Assembly: GCA_004294445.1 (NCBI GenBank)
Contig: REAZ01000004.1
Location: forward strand, 1-64,000
Direction: 5' to 3'
Origin: Cytophagales bacterium
GTDB taxonomy: Bacteria > Bacteroidota > Bacteroidia > Cytophagales > Thermoflexibacteraceae
DNA: 64,000 nt
The number at the start of each line of letters is the position of its first letter. Position 1 is the first letter of the stretch. The notes beneath the pieces are model-generated. The model searched no databases, was not told the DNA's origin, and saw nothing but the letters and a program-made list of their open reading frames with translations. Below, piece after piece: positions 1-9,043 of the stretch. The position numbers were made by a program, and so were the translations under genes.

Positions 1-3
1 CAT

Positions 4-67
4 AAAGCTATGGATTTGAGTGATTTTTTGTGTTTCCAATTCAAAAATACACTTTTTTCATAGCTTT
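4..67. repeat. Spaced inverted repeat at the left edge
   Basis: AAAGCTATG (4-12) is repeated in inverted form as CATAGCTTT (59-67), with a weaker GTGT/ACAC pairing inside. It could be the terminator hairpin of a gene ending left of the window. The rest of 68-237 is an AT-rich leader of aroQ in which I see no gene. Confidence 0.35.
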
Positions 68-237
68 TTCTTGTATATTATCCCAAGTTCACGTTATTTA
101 TGAATTTGTTTATTTCTAAACAGTAAAATTACAAAATATTCTTATTTTTGTCAAATTTGATAGATTTTGAAGTAATTTGCCTGACCTCAGCAAATTTGTT
201 TTCGGGCAAATCAATCGCACAATAGCAACATAAAAAA

Positions 238-657
238 ATGAAAATTATTATTATTAATGGTCCAAATTTGAACCTATTGGGAAAGAGAGAACCAGAAATA
301 TACGGTCTGCAAACCTTTGAAACCTACTTTGAAATTTTACAGCAAAAATTTCCGAAAGTTTCGTTGGAATACTACCAATCAAATATAGAAGGCGAACTCA
401 TTAACAAGTTGCACCATTGCGGCTTTGGAGGCTATGACGGCATTATACTCAATGCAGGCGGTTATTCCCACACTTCTGTAGCAATGAGTGATGCCATCAA
501 AAGCATCAAAACACCTGTGGTAGAGGTACATATTTCCAATACCTTTGCCCGCGAGGAATTTCGGCACAAAAGCTATTTAAGCAAAAATTGTAAAGGTTTT
601 ATTTGTGGTTTCGGCTTAGACGGCTATAGGCTCGCCATAGCAAATTTTGTAGGATAA
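238..657 (+). CDS. aroQ: 3-dehydroquinate dehydratase, type II
   Basis: Dehydrates 3-dehydroquinate to 3-dehydroshikimate, the third step of the shikimate pathway, in the cytosol. At 139 residues it has the usual length of the small dodecameric type II enzyme. It opens with the family motif GPNLNLLGKREPEIYG, carrying the active-site Asn and Arg and the flexible-loop Tyr, and continues with NAGGYSHTS and VEVHISN, which supply the substrate-binding and catalytic His residues. The ATG at 238 directly precedes the conserved strand MKIIIINGPN, so the start is secure. It stands alone: the next gene begins 114 bp later and is unrelated. Confidence 0.96.
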   Translation: MKIIIINGPNLNLLGKREPEIYGLQTFETYFEILQQKFPKVSLEYYQSNIEGELINKLHHCGFGGYDGIILNAGGYSHTSVAMSDAIKSIKTPVVEVHISNTFAREEFRHKSYLSKNCKGFICGFGLDGYRLAIANFVG

Positions 658-771
658 ATAAAAATGTTTATGCTTTGAAGTTTTGTAGCTAACGTTTTTT
701 TATTAAACTTTGTACGAAGATTGCCGTTTATATCGTTAATCTTTTATAATCTATAACTCTTAAAGACACCA

Positions 772-2649
772 ATGAATTACCCCTTCAAAAAAATTGGTTG
801 TTTGGTCTTTTGTCTTGTTGTTTTTGTATCGAGCATCGCAAATGCACAAAACAAAAAATCGTCAATGCCTGAAAATCAGCAGTTAGCCATTGCTGAATCT
901 AAGTCTATGGTCGAAAAATACCAAACTACTGACCCGAACCAAGCTACACAATTTTTAAATAAAATAGCCTTTATCTATTGGGAATATGGCTACAACAAAG
1001 AAGCCATCGATTACTTCAAGCGTTCCCTATCTATCAATGAAAACATTGGCAATAACAACGCTATCACCATGATAAATCATAATATTGGCTCGCTTTATTC
1101 TGATATTGGTAACTTTGATGAAGCCCTCAAATATTACTATAAAACCTTAGAAATCAGAAAAATAAAGAAAGATAAAGAGGGCATAGCATCTGCTTGGCTT
1201 ACCATTGCCGATACTTATACAAAAACCAAGCAATACGACAAAGCAGTACAAATTTTGGAGAATGATGCCCTCAAAGCAGTCAAAGAATTGGGCAATGAAG
1301 AACTCATACGCAACTGCTACGGTCGACTCACAGAAAACTATGAAAAAATGGGAAATGCTGAAAAGTCTATCCAATACTTTAAGTTTTTCACCATGCTCGA
1401 CGAAAATCTGCGAAAAGAAACTGAAGAAGAAAACCAGCGAAAAGTGCTGGAAGCCCAACTGAAAACAAAATTGGCAGAGGCTGAAAAGATAGCCAAAGAA
1501 GGAGAATTGCTCAATAAAGACAAGAAATTAGCTGCTTCAGAAACTGAAATGCAAAAGATGAATCAGCAAAAGCAAAGACAACAACAGCAACTTGTCATCT
1601 TAAAACAAAAACAGGACAAGGCACAGCTACAGCTGGAAAACCAACGCAAAGAAATAGAAATAGATAAACTGGTACAGCGTTCTCTTGTAGGAGGCTTGGC
1701 TTTTGTATTCTTGTTAGTATTTGTTGCCGTTTTTGCCTATCAGCAGAAGAAAAAAGCAGGAATGAAACTTGCCCTCCAAAATGCAGAAATTATGCAGCAA
1801 AAAGAGGAAATTCTGACCCAGCGCGATAACATGGAAAGGCAAGGACAAGAACTCCAAAAAACCTATCATGAAGTCAAAGAAGCAAACTCAAAAATCACAG
1901 GTAGCATCAACTATGCTCGCCGCATCCAAGAGTCAATGCTACCCGACGAAGAAGCTCTCCAAGCCCTCATTCCTGAAAGTTTTATTTTGCTCAGACCACG
2001 CGACATTATAAGCGGTGATTATTATTGGTTTACCCAAGTAGATGATGGCAAAATCATTTTTACTGCCGCCGACTGCACAGGGCATGGCGTGCCAGGAGCC
2101 TTGCTCACCATGATTGGCTTCAACTTGCTCAATGAAATTGTCCAAAATAGACATATCACCTCTCCCGAACTTATTTTGAGAGATTTGCACAAGGGCGTGA
2201 GGAAAGCCTTAAAGCAAGAAGAAACAGAAAACCGAGATGGCATGGACTTAGCACTATGCACTTGGCATCCCGAAAAGAAAATTCTGGAATATGCAGGCGC
2301 AAATAACCCACTTATTATCATTCAGAATAACGAACTCCACTACTTGCGGACGGACAAGCACGCTATCGGAGGAATGCAAAAAGAGCAGGAGCGACTTTTT
2401 ACTAAGCAAGAAATAAAAATAGACCAGCCTACGGCTCTTTACTCTTTTTCAGATGGCTATGCAGACCAATTTGGCGGAAGTGAAGGCAGAAAATTTACTA
2501 TTAAGGCACTCAAAGAACTCTTATTGGAGATTCATCAGAAACCTATGCAAGAGCAAAAAGAAATTTTAGATGTTACCATGATGAAATGGAAAGGCTCAAA
2601 GCACAAGCAAATTGACGATATTTTGATGATAGGAATGAGAATAGGATAA
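772..2649 (+). CDS. TPR / coiled-coil / SpoIIE-type serine phosphatase
   Basis: Predicted membrane signalling protein of 625 residues. It has a signal peptide (1-25, ending ANA), TPR repeats at about 55-230 (for example YNKEAIDYFKRSLSINE), a long Glu/Gln/Lys-rich coiled coil at 230-300, one transmembrane helix at 304-325, a second coiled coil, and a C-terminal PP2C/SpoIIE domain at about 400-625. Metal-binding acidic motifs are visible: SGDYYW, ADCTGHGVPGA and SDGYADQFGG. Sensing is probably periplasmic through the TPRs, with cytoplasmic phosphoserine dephosphorylation; the substrate, perhaps an anti-anti-sigma factor, is not visible. Its stop overlaps the next start by one base, so it heads a three-gene operon. 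A second member of this architecture lies at 25630-27720. Confidence 0.88.
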   Translation: MNYPFKKIGCLVFCLVVFVSSIANAQNKKSSMPENQQLAIAESKSMVEKYQTTDPNQATQFLNKIAFIYWEYGYNKEAIDYFKRSLSINENIGNNNAITMINHNIGSLYSDIGNFDEALKYYYKTLEIRKIKKDKEGIASAWLTIADTYTKTKQYDKAVQILENDALKAVKELGNEELIRNCYGRLTENYEKMGNAEKSIQYFKFFTMLDENLRKETEEENQRKVLEAQLKTKLAEAEKIAKEGELLNKDKKLAASETEMQKMNQQKQRQQQQLVILKQKQDKAQLQLENQRKEIEIDKLVQRSLVGGLAFVFLLVFVAVFAYQQKKKAGMKLALQNAEIMQQKEEILTQRDNMERQGQELQKTYHEVKEANSKITGSINYARRIQESMLPDEEALQALIPESFILLRPRDIISGDYYWFTQVDDGKIIFTAADCTGHGVPGALLTMIGFNLLNEIVQNRHITSPELILRDLHKGVRKALKQEETENRDGMDLALCTWHPEKKILEYAGANNPLIIIQNNELHYLRTDKHAIGGMQKEQERLFTKQEIKIDQPTALYSFSDGYADQFGGSEGRKFTIKALKELLLEIHQKPMQEQKEILDVTMMKWKGSKHKQIDDILMIGMRIG

Positions 2650-3794
2650 TGAATAGTGCAACTAAAAATATCCTTCTCGTTGGTCCCGCCCACCCTTTGC
2701 GTGGCGGTATTGCCACTTTCAATGAGCAGTTAGCCCGAAGTTTGCAGGCACAGGGACATAGCGTAGAAATACTCAGTTTTAGCTTGCAATATCCCGATTT
2801 CATTTTTCCGGGTACTTCTCAGTTTACTGACGAACCGCCCCCTACTGATTTGAAAATCAGCAGTAAGATGAACGCAATCAATCCTTTGAACTGGCTCGCA
2901 ATCGGCAATGAATATAGAAAAAAAAAATATGACCTGATTATTTTCCGTTTTTGGCTACCACTGATGTCGCCCTGCTTAGGTACTATAGCTCGCCTCATAC
3001 GCTTGGGACAGCCTAAAAGCACAAAAATCTTAGCCATCACAGACAACGTCATTCCCCACGAAAAACGCATAGGAGATAAGATTTTTACCAAATATTTCCT
3101 TGCAGCTTGCGATGGATTTATCGCAATGGCAAAGGCTGTGATGGAAGACATCAATCTTTTTGAGCCAAAAAAGCCAAAAGTTTACACGCCACATCCTATT
3201 TATGATAACTATGGAGAAGAAATTAGTAGGGAGCAGGCACTCAAAAACCTTAATTTAAGCCCTGAAAATCAGTATATTTTGTTTTTTGGACTCATTCGTG
3301 CCTATAAAGGGCTTGATTTACTTTTAGAGGCATTTGCAGATAAACGATTAAGGCATGAAAAAGTAAAACTCATCATTGCGGGAGAGCCTTATGAATCAAT
3401 GGATAAGTATGCACAAATCATTGAAAAGTACAATTTAAAAACAGAAATTATCAGTCATTTGCATTTTATCCCTACCGACCAAGTTGCTAATTATTTTTGT
3501 GCAGCAGATTTGATAGCCCAGCCCTACAAAACAGCAACGCAAAGCGGCGTTTCCCAAATTGCCTATCACTTCAATAAACCCATGTTAGTAACTGACGTAG
3601 GAGGCTTGGCGGAAACCGTACCACACCAAAAAGTAGGCTATGTAACTTCTCAAAACCCCACAGAAATAGCAAATTATCTTGTTGATTTCTTTGAAAATAA
3701 GCGTGCAGAAGCATTTATTACTGCCATAAAAATAGAGAAAAAACGCTTTGAATGGACGACGCTGATAGAGAAATTAGTTGAACTTAGCCATTGA
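2649..3794 (+). CDS. Family 4-type glycosyltransferase (GT-B fold)
   Basis: A 381-residue protein with a GT-B layout. The N-terminal Rossmann half begins GPAHPLRGGIATFNEQLA, the Gly-rich acceptor loop of GT4 enzymes. The C-terminal nucleotide-sugar half includes ILFFGLIRAYKGLDLLLEA and a region near 280-310 (ADLIAQPYKTATQSGVSQIA) that replaces the usual E-x7-E motif. It probably adds a hexose to a surface polysaccharide or glycolipid on the cytoplasmic face; donor and acceptor cannot be told. The start ATG shares a base with the stop of the phosphatase gene, and the methyltransferase follows 3 bp later, so translation is likely coupled. Confidence 0.85.
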   Translation: MNSATKNILLVGPAHPLRGGIATFNEQLARSLQAQGHSVEILSFSLQYPDFIFPGTSQFTDEPPPTDLKISSKMNAINPLNWLAIGNEYRKKKYDLIIFRFWLPLMSPCLGTIARLIRLGQPKSTKILAITDNVIPHEKRIGDKIFTKYFLAACDGFIAMAKAVMEDINLFEPKKPKVYTPHPIYDNYGEEISREQALKNLNLSPENQYILFFGLIRAYKGLDLLLEAFADKRLRHEKVKLIIAGEPYESMDKYAQIIEKYNLKTEIISHLHFIPTDQVANYFCAADLIAQPYKTATQSGVSQIAYHFNKPMLVTDVGGLAETVPHQKVGYVTSQNPTEIANYLVDFFENKRAEAFITAIKIEKKRFEWTTLIEKLVELSH

Positions 3795-3797
3795 GAA

Positions 3798-4544
3798 ATG
3801 ATGAAAAAATTTGTCTATGCTCCCCAAATTTATAATCCCCAATCTGCCGAGCAAGTTGTACCATTTATTATAGATATTTTCCGATTGGGCGATACTTCAC
3901 TAACGAGTGTAGTTGATGTTGGCTGCGGGCTGGGTACTTGGCTTCATGTTTTTGAAAAACAAGGCATTACAAATATTTTAGGCATTGATGCTCCCGAAAC
4001 TAATCTTAGTGAATTGTACATCAGGAAAGAACAATTTGCTGCCCGTAATTTGGCTGAAAAAATTACATTAGATACAAAATTTGACTTAGCGATTTGCTTA
4101 GAAGTAGCAGAACATCTCCCTGAAAATAAGGCAGATAACATAGTAAGTTCTTTGACAAACTTGGCTGATGTACTTGTTTTTTCTGCGGCTATTCCTTCGC
4201 AGGGCGGGCAAGGACACCTAAACGAACAGTGGCATACGTACTGGCAGGAAAAATTTGAAAAGTACAATTTTCAGTTTTATGATGTATTAAGACCTGCTTT
4301 TTGGCAAAATGAAAAAGTAGATTGGTGGTATAAGCAAAATATGTTTTTAGTCATCAATGAAGAGAAAATAAGTGAAACCTTCAGACAGAAAATAAAGGAC
4401 TTGCCAACATTTCAACATCAAAAATTGGTTCACCCTCAACTATTTACTGAAGTTAGCAACTATTTGGAAACTATCCGAAGTGGAAAATTAGGCGTAAAAA
4501 AAACAACATCTCTACTTTGGAAGGCTTTAAAACGGTTTATGTAA
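3798..4544 (+). CDS. Class I SAM-dependent methyltransferase
   Basis: 248 residues with a clear SAM-binding motif I, VVDVGCGLGTWLHVFEKQG, an acidic post-I residue (LGIDAPE), and motif IV-like LAICLEVAEHLPE. The C-terminal part (QGGQGHLNEQWHTYWQEKF) resembles methyltransferases found in glycan clusters. With the glycosyltransferase immediately upstream it may methylate a sugar or lipid-linked glycan; this is inferred from context. The 3' end overlaps the convergent SDR gene by 8 bp. An ATG at 3801 is an equally plausible start. Confidence 0.82.
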   Translation: MMKKFVYAPQIYNPQSAEQVVPFIIDIFRLGDTSLTSVVDVGCGLGTWLHVFEKQGITNILGIDAPETNLSELYIRKEQFAARNLAEKITLDTKFDLAICLEVAEHLPENKADNIVSSLTNLADVLVFSAAIPSQGGQGHLNEQWHTYWQEKFEKYNFQFYDVLRPAFWQNEKVDWWYKQNMFLVINEEKISETFRQKIKDLPTFQHQKLVHPQLFTEVSNYLETIRSGKLGVKKTTSLLWKALKRFM

Positions 4545-5325
4545 CTTTGGCTTTCCTCAAAACTTTTGAAAATATGCTCGGTAAAAAACGCTTGAGATAA
4601 ACACCAAATACCTCATTCCCACCAATATAAACCTCTTCTTTATCTTTTTTGATGGCACTCAGTATTTTTTCGGCACATTTCTCAGCACTCATACCATTTG
4701 CTTGGGCATTATCCATTGTGCCTTGCTTACCACCAGAGCCAACAAGTGCATTTACAGATACTTGCGTTTTCACAAAACCCGGACACACGATAAGCACTTT
4801 GATATTTTCTTTCCAACTTTCTGCTCGCAGGGCATCAAAAAAGCCATGCAATGCGTGTTTTGCAGCAGAATACGCAGACCGCATTGGCGTTCCAAACTTC
4901 CCAACTAAGCTCGTAATTACAACAAATTTTCCTGCTTTTTTCTCTAAAAAATACGGTAAAAGTGCTTTGGAAAGAGCTATAGTGCCAAAATAATCAATTT
5001 CCATAATTCGCCTATCTACTTCTATAGCTGTATCTTTAGCCAAAGAACGCTGGCTCACGCCGCCGTTGTTTATCAAGATGTCTATCTTTCCGAAGTAAGC
5101 AATCGCTTCTTTCACTTTTGAGCGAAAATCTGCACTTTTTTCCAAATCTAAGGGTAGTATAAAAATTTCATTATCAGCTAATTGACAGGCAGTTTTTACC
5201 CGTTCCAATTCTTCCGTTCTGCGTGCCGAAAGTATTAGTTTTGCTCCATTTTTAGCCAAACAATAAGCCAAAGCCTCGCCAATGCCCGAAGAAGCTCCCG
5301 TAACCCAAATCACCTGATTTTTCAT
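4537..5325 (-). CDS. Short-chain dehydrogenase/reductase, DHRS7-like
   Basis: 262-residue classical SDR. The NAD(P)-binding TGASSGIG motif is at 9-16, the structural NNGG at 86-89, and the catalytic triad is Ser139, Tyr152 (YSAAK) and Lys156. An Arg pair (SARR) after the second strand suggests NADP(H). The long C-terminal segment ending with a hydrophobic, basic stretch resembles membrane-associated SDRs of the DHRS7 type acting on lipids or sterol-like compounds; the substrate is unknown. It lies 10 bp downstream of the polynucleotide kinase gene on the same strand and may be cotranscribed with it. Confidence 0.87.
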   Translation of the reverse strand: MKNQVIWVTGASSGIGEALAYCLAKNGAKLILSARRTEELERVKTACQLADNEIFILPLDLEKSADFRSKVKEAIAYFGKIDILINNGGVSQRSLAKDTAIEVDRRIMEIDYFGTIALSKALLPYFLEKKAGKFVVITSLVGKFGTPMRSAYSAAKHALHGFFDALRAESWKENIKVLIVCPGFVKTQVSVNALVGSGGKQGTMDNAQANGMSAEKCAEKILSAIKKDKEEVYIGGNEVFGVYLKRFLPSIFSKVLRKAKVT

Positions 5326-5335
5326 TTCCTATATT

Positions 5336-6280
5336 TTAAAAATCTCCATAATCTACTTGCAAACAGACAAGCCCCAACTCCATCCTCCACATATCTACTA
5401 CCTGATTGCGGTCATCTATCACAAAATCAACAAAATACTTATTTCTTACTACGGCATCAAACAGTTCTCTTTTTATCAAACTATCTTTCCTATTGTCCCT
5501 TTCATTTCGCATAAAAAGCTGGAAATCATCTTCTTGCCACTGAAAATGAAAACACAGCCAAGATACGGTTTGCGGGCGGCATACGTTATCCCTACCCGAA
5601 AAGAAAATAATATGATAACCCTCTGATTTTAAGATTTTTACCAAGCGGATAATATTTAATTTGGGTGTATCTTCGCCTACTCTTGCCCAGTCAAAAGCAA
5701 TTCTTTTTCCCTTATCGGCAACTGTGCCATCAATATCTACGATCACGCATTTGGGCAAAGTTTCGTCCTGTACCATCAAAGATGTGCTTTCTTTCTCTGC
5801 GGGAGAGATAGAGATAACTTGCTGAAAATTAAAACTTTTCTTCAAAATTTGCAACTTCTCAAACTGCTCCCTAATCACCGTTTCTCCCACTTGGTCTATC
5901 CTATTTTTATCTCTTTGTATAGATTCTTCCAAAGAAGTGTCTATGAGTTTGAAACGAATTTCTACCTCATAATTGGCTACTAACTTGATTAGCTGACTGA
6001 TGTAAGTCTGCTTAACGTGCGTATTGTCCACAAGCACATTCCAGCCCTTTTTCAATGCCGTTTGGATAGCAGTATTATGTAATTCATTTACAAGACTCTC
6101 GGTGCGTTGGATAAAATTATTATCAGCTCGCCAATACTCAGTGAGGCTTACAGCAAGCATACTTTTGCGGAGTTCGTCCCTATTGACCCTCAACCAATTT
6201 GGGTTTTCGGCACAGAACTGCTTGGCAAAAGTAGATTTACCGCTTCCGCTTACCCCTATGATGACTAATATTTGCTGCAT
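5336..6280 (-). CDS. T4-type polynucleotide 5'-kinase / 3'-phosphatase
   Basis: Bifunctional end-healing enzyme of 314 residues with the same order as phage T4 Pnkp. An N-terminal P-loop kinase has Walker A GVSGSGKST at 9-17 and the general-base motif NRDELRKS with Asp35, the same position as in T4. A C-terminal HAD phosphatase has DIDGT with Asp182 and Asp184. The last residues (DDRNQVVDMWRMELGL and VDYGDF) match the T4 C-terminus closely in pattern. It should phosphorylate 5'-OH ends and remove 3'-phosphate or 2',3'-cyclic phosphate, preparing broken RNA or DNA for ligation. No ligase is adjacent. It runs in the same direction as the SDR downstream. Confidence 0.88.
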   Translation of the reverse strand: MQQILVIIGVSGSGKSTFAKQFCAENPNWLRVNRDELRKSMLAVSLTEYWRADNNFIQRTESLVNELHNTAIQTALKKGWNVLVDNTHVKQTYISQLIKLVANYEVEIRFKLIDTSLEESIQRDKNRIDQVGETVIREQFEKLQILKKSFNFQQVISISPAEKESTSLMVQDETLPKCVIVDIDGTVADKGKRIAFDWARVGEDTPKLNIIRLVKILKSEGYHIIFFSGRDNVCRPQTVSWLCFHFQWQEDDFQLFMRNERDNRKDSLIKRELFDAVVRNKYFVDFVIDDRNQVVDMWRMELGLVCLQVDYGDF

Positions 6281-6330
6281 GATAGACTTTGATTTGTTAG
6301 AAAAACAAATTTATTGATTTATTGGAGAAA

Positions 6331-6672
6331 TTACGAAATACTATTTCCATTTCTGAAGTCTTCGCCAAAAGTTCGTAAACGTTCTATCACGGGGATTGCT
6401 TTTTGCCCCTTTTCAGTGATGGAATATTCTACTTTAGGAGGTATTTCGGGGTAAACTTTTCTGCCAATTAGCCCGTCTGCCTCCAATTCTCTTAGCTGTT
6501 CGGTCAGCATCTTGTGGGTAATTTTTCCCAAATCTTTTTTCAGTTCTCCATACCGCCATACTTTGTCTTTGAGTCGCCAAAGAATGGGCATTTTGTACTT
6601 CCCCCCAATGAGGTCGAGAGCAAGTTCTGCGGTATTGTTGTACTCTTTTCCGTTAAATTGAAATTTGGGCAT
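6331..6672 (-). CDS. HxlR-family winged-helix regulator
   Basis: 113 residues with the HxlR signature GGKYKMPILWRLKD, a recognition-helix region ITHKMLTEQLRELEADGLI, and the wing VEYSITEKGQ. Many family members sense thiol stress through an N-terminal Cys, but this protein contains no cysteine, so it must sense something else or act constitutively. Its start lies only 12 bp after the rloB stop, so it has little room for its own promoter and is probably transcribed from the divergent region at 8.8-9.0 kb. HxlR genes normally stand next to an oxidoreductase or DJ-1 gene; here that partner (9044) is 2.4 kb away beyond rloAB. Confidence 0.9.
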   Translation of the reverse strand: MPKFQFNGKEYNNTAELALDLIGGKYKMPILWRLKDKVWRYGELKKDLGKITHKMLTEQLRELEADGLIGRKVYPEIPPKVEYSITEKGQKAIPVIERLRTFGEDFRNGNSIS

Positions 6673-6684
6673 TTGATAAGATAG

Positions 6685-7467
6685 TTAAGATTTATAGTTA
6701 ATTAGTTCTTCAACCAACTTAAAAACTGTTGTTGAGGATTCTTCTTTTGCAGGATTAGAACGGCTTGGGTCTGCTTTTTCCCATTTTTCTATTATTCTCT
6801 TGGCTCGTTCAACGGCTAATTCTTGTCGTGTTTTACCTTCTTTTGAGTCTATTGCTTGTAAAATCTCAAAAATTGCAGGAGTAATATGTTTTTTATCTTT
6901 ATCATATTCCAAATTATATTTTTTTAGATAAGAGTTTATCTTATCATAAAACAAATCTCTGTGTAATGGACTACCTGAACTATCCTCAAAGTGTAGTAAG
7001 AGCGAAAACTCAAAAGATTGATTAGAATAGGCAACATCAAAACCTAAACTCTCTGCTTTTTTTATAGCATTGTTGAATTCAATACTTTTTTTAGGATTAT
7101 CACTTCTTGGGTCATGGTCAAATACACACCAAACCTTATCGTATGGTTTTTTATTTTTCTTTGCCAATTTATACATCTCATTAGCTTTTTGAACTATTTT
7201 TAAAGGATTTGTTCCTTTTGCTCTAATATTTGGAGTTTTTGGATTAGAAGCAATGACAATTATCTCTGCGTTATTGATTTTGAAGAATTTTTTAAACTCA
7301 TTAAAATAATCCACCTCAGTATTTTCACCTTCGCAGACAATTAGAATACGCATCTTTTCAGAGCGTTCTGTTACTTGTCTTTCCAAGTTAGGCTGTTTGC
7401 TTATTCTTTGTTTGTGGGCTTTTTTATTGGCTATTTGTCGTTCATTTTTATTGTTGATTCGAGCCAT
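6685..7467 (-). CDS. rloB: RloB-like TOPRIM protein, abortive-infection effector
   Basis: 260 residues. After a very basic N-terminus (about residues 1-38, rich in Lys/Arg/Gln) comes the TOPRIM-like core: ILIVCEGENTEVDYF with the acidic residue at 46, then KVWCVFDHDPRSDNP with the metal-binding Asp/His/Asp cluster at 117-119. This is the RloB family, called AbiLii in lactococcal abortive infection, which works with an ATPase (RloA/AbiLi). Presumably the ATPase senses infection and licenses this nuclease. It lies 3 bp downstream of rloA, as expected for a two-gene unit. Confidence 0.85.
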   Translation of the reverse strand: MARINNKNERQIANKKAHKQRISKQPNLERQVTERSEKMRILIVCEGENTEVDYFNEFKKFFKINNAEIIVIASNPKTPNIRAKGTNPLKIVQKANEMYKLAKKNKKPYDKVWCVFDHDPRSDNPKKSIEFNNAIKKAESLGFDVAYSNQSFEFSLLLHFEDSSGSPLHRDLFYDKINSYLKKYNLEYDKDKKHITPAIFEILQAIDSKEGKTRQELAVERAKRIIEKWEKADPSRSNPAKEESSTTVFKLVEELINYKS

Positions 7468-7470
7468 AAT

Positions 7471-8766
7471 TTATTGATTTAAAATTTTTCCAAAATCACC
7501 TAAAAATGGAATAGCCCCATATTTGCCTAAAATATAGTTCCTTTCATAATTGTCTTCTTTGCGAACTTTGTCCGTTTTGAAATCAGCCAAAGAATATAAA
7601 ATAGCTGCCCCGTAATGATTTTTTTCTGTAAACCAGATTTGGTCACGTCTAAATAATTTGGCATCAGGACTTAATAAATTGGTATTATGAGTATTGAAAA
7701 TAAGTTGTGCATTTTTAGGATTTGTTAATGATGAATTAAATAATTCCACAATTTTACAAACCAAATTAGGGTGCAAGGCAGCATCTAATTCATCAACCAC
7801 AAAAATATTTCCATTTAATAAAGCATCTAAAATAGGGGCAGACAAAGCAAAATATTTTCCTGTACCTGACGACTCATCATCTTCCATTGAAAATTCAACC
7901 AAACCAATAGGTTCTTTCAGTTCATTATATTTTTTTCTGAAAGTTGTTACATCAGAAAAAAGTTTTGTTTCTTTTCCCTCACTTTCTTTTAAAATCAATT
8001 CTTGTAATTGTTTTGGTAAGTCTTCTAAATCCATTAACTTTGGTTTTAAGTCTTGAATACCTAAATCAGCATCTTTTAAAAAGGAAATAATTTGGTTTTT
8101 AAATACTTGGTCTTCTAATTTACTTGCAGTAAAACCCAAATAGTTATTAGAATTTAAACCTGAAATGGTTCTCCATTTATCTGTAATCCAATGAAATACT
8201 TTATTAGCAGTCTTTTCATTATCTACATCTGCCCTTGATAAAAGTAGTGTATTGTGTTTCACTCTGTCATTATCAATCAGATTTTTGACTTTAAACTTCG
8301 CTTTATTATATTCAAAATTTTGTTCTTCTCTATAGAATAGTTCTGTTTCTTTGGGTTTTCCATTATTTTGTCGCATAAAAAGCCATTCTGAAATAATTTT
8401 TTCTTTGGTAACTTCAAAGCCATAACGATACATTTTATTATCGTCCTCAATAAAAATCACTTCAAATAAAGAAGGTTCTTTTTCATTTTGTGTATTCAGA
8501 CGAAAAGGTTGCACATCTATTTTTTGAGTGCTATTATAACCTGATGACTTTTCAATCAATTTACGCATAAAACCCATTGCCTCAATTAGTTTTGTCTTCC
8601 CACTTGCATTTGCGCCATACACTACTGCACTTTTGAGCAAGTCATACCCAAAGCCAGAATCAAATACATTTTTTTCTTTTAATGTATCATCTTTTGAGGC
8701 AACCATACTAATTTTTACCTCGTCGGCAAAAGTTTTATAATTCTTAACAGAAAATTGAATTAACAT
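7471..8766 (-). CDS. rloA: RloA-like AAA/ABC-type ATPase of an AbiL defence pair
   Basis: 431 residues with an SMC/ABC-like head. The N-terminal strand MLIQFSVKNYKTF is followed by Walker A GANASGKT at 51-58; the C-terminal half has Walker B IFVVDELDAALHP and the H-loop FNTHNTNLLSP. This is the family of RloA, AbiLi and related defence ATPases that pair with a TOPRIM effector. With rloB it forms a complete predicted anti-phage system. PARIS has a similar ATPase, but its effector is DUF4435, not RloB. The 277 bp upstream (8767-9043) is shared with the divergent DJ-1 gene. Confidence 0.86.
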   Translation of the reverse strand: MLIQFSVKNYKTFADEVKISMVASKDDTLKEKNVFDSGFGYDLLKSAVVYGANASGKTKLIEAMGFMRKLIEKSSGYNSTQKIDVQPFRLNTQNEKEPSLFEVIFIEDDNKMYRYGFEVTKEKIISEWLFMRQNNGKPKETELFYREEQNFEYNKAKFKVKNLIDNDRVKHNTLLLSRADVDNEKTANKVFHWITDKWRTISGLNSNNYLGFTASKLEDQVFKNQIISFLKDADLGIQDLKPKLMDLEDLPKQLQELILKESEGKETKLFSDVTTFRKKYNELKEPIGLVEFSMEDDESSGTGKYFALSAPILDALLNGNIFVVDELDAALHPNLVCKIVELFNSSLTNPKNAQLIFNTHNTNLLSPDAKLFRRDQIWFTEKNHYGAAILYSLADFKTDKVRKEDNYERNYILGKYGAIPFLGDFGKILNQ

Positions 8767-8946
8767 AAAATAAAGCGTTTTATTGAAAAATATCTACAAA
8801 TATTGCTTTTATTATTATAAAACACCACAAAATGCAAGTATTATTTTTATTTTCAAAAATTAATATTTTTTAACATTTATCCAAATCCTTGTTTTTCCCT
8901 TTTATGAGCAAATTCTCACTCCAAAGTAAGCATATTACTATTTAAA

Positions 8947-8977
8947 AAGTAAGTATTATACTAATTAGTGCGTACTT
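8947..8977. promoter_or_regulatory. Probable HxlR operator (dyad)
   Basis: A perfect 10-bp palindrome ACTAATTAGT (8960-8969) is flanked by AAGTA-type half-sites on the left (8947-8955) and GTACTT on the right (8972-8977), slightly off register. HxlR-family dimers usually bind such AT-rich dyads, and this one touches the -33 element of the DJ-1 gene. Binding by the protein at 6331-6672 is inferred. Confidence 0.45.
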
Positions 8978-9006
8978 GTGCAAAAGTAGTATATCATATA
9001 GATTTG
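8976..9006 (+). promoter_or_regulatory. Bacteroidota-type promoter of the DJ-1 gene
   Basis: TTG (8976-8978) and TAGATTTG (8999-9006), separated by 20 bp, match the TTTG / TAnnTTTG consensus. The start codon lies 38 bp downstream. The -33 box overlaps the dyad described at 8947-8977, which suits repression or activation there. Confidence 0.6.
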
Positions 9007-9043
9007 TACAAATAATTTCTAAAACAGTACAAAAACAAATCTT

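Noticed and set aside
6685-8766. Calling the pair PARIS
   Set aside because: The effector carries RloB motifs rather than DUF4435, so an AbiL/RloAB assignment fits better.
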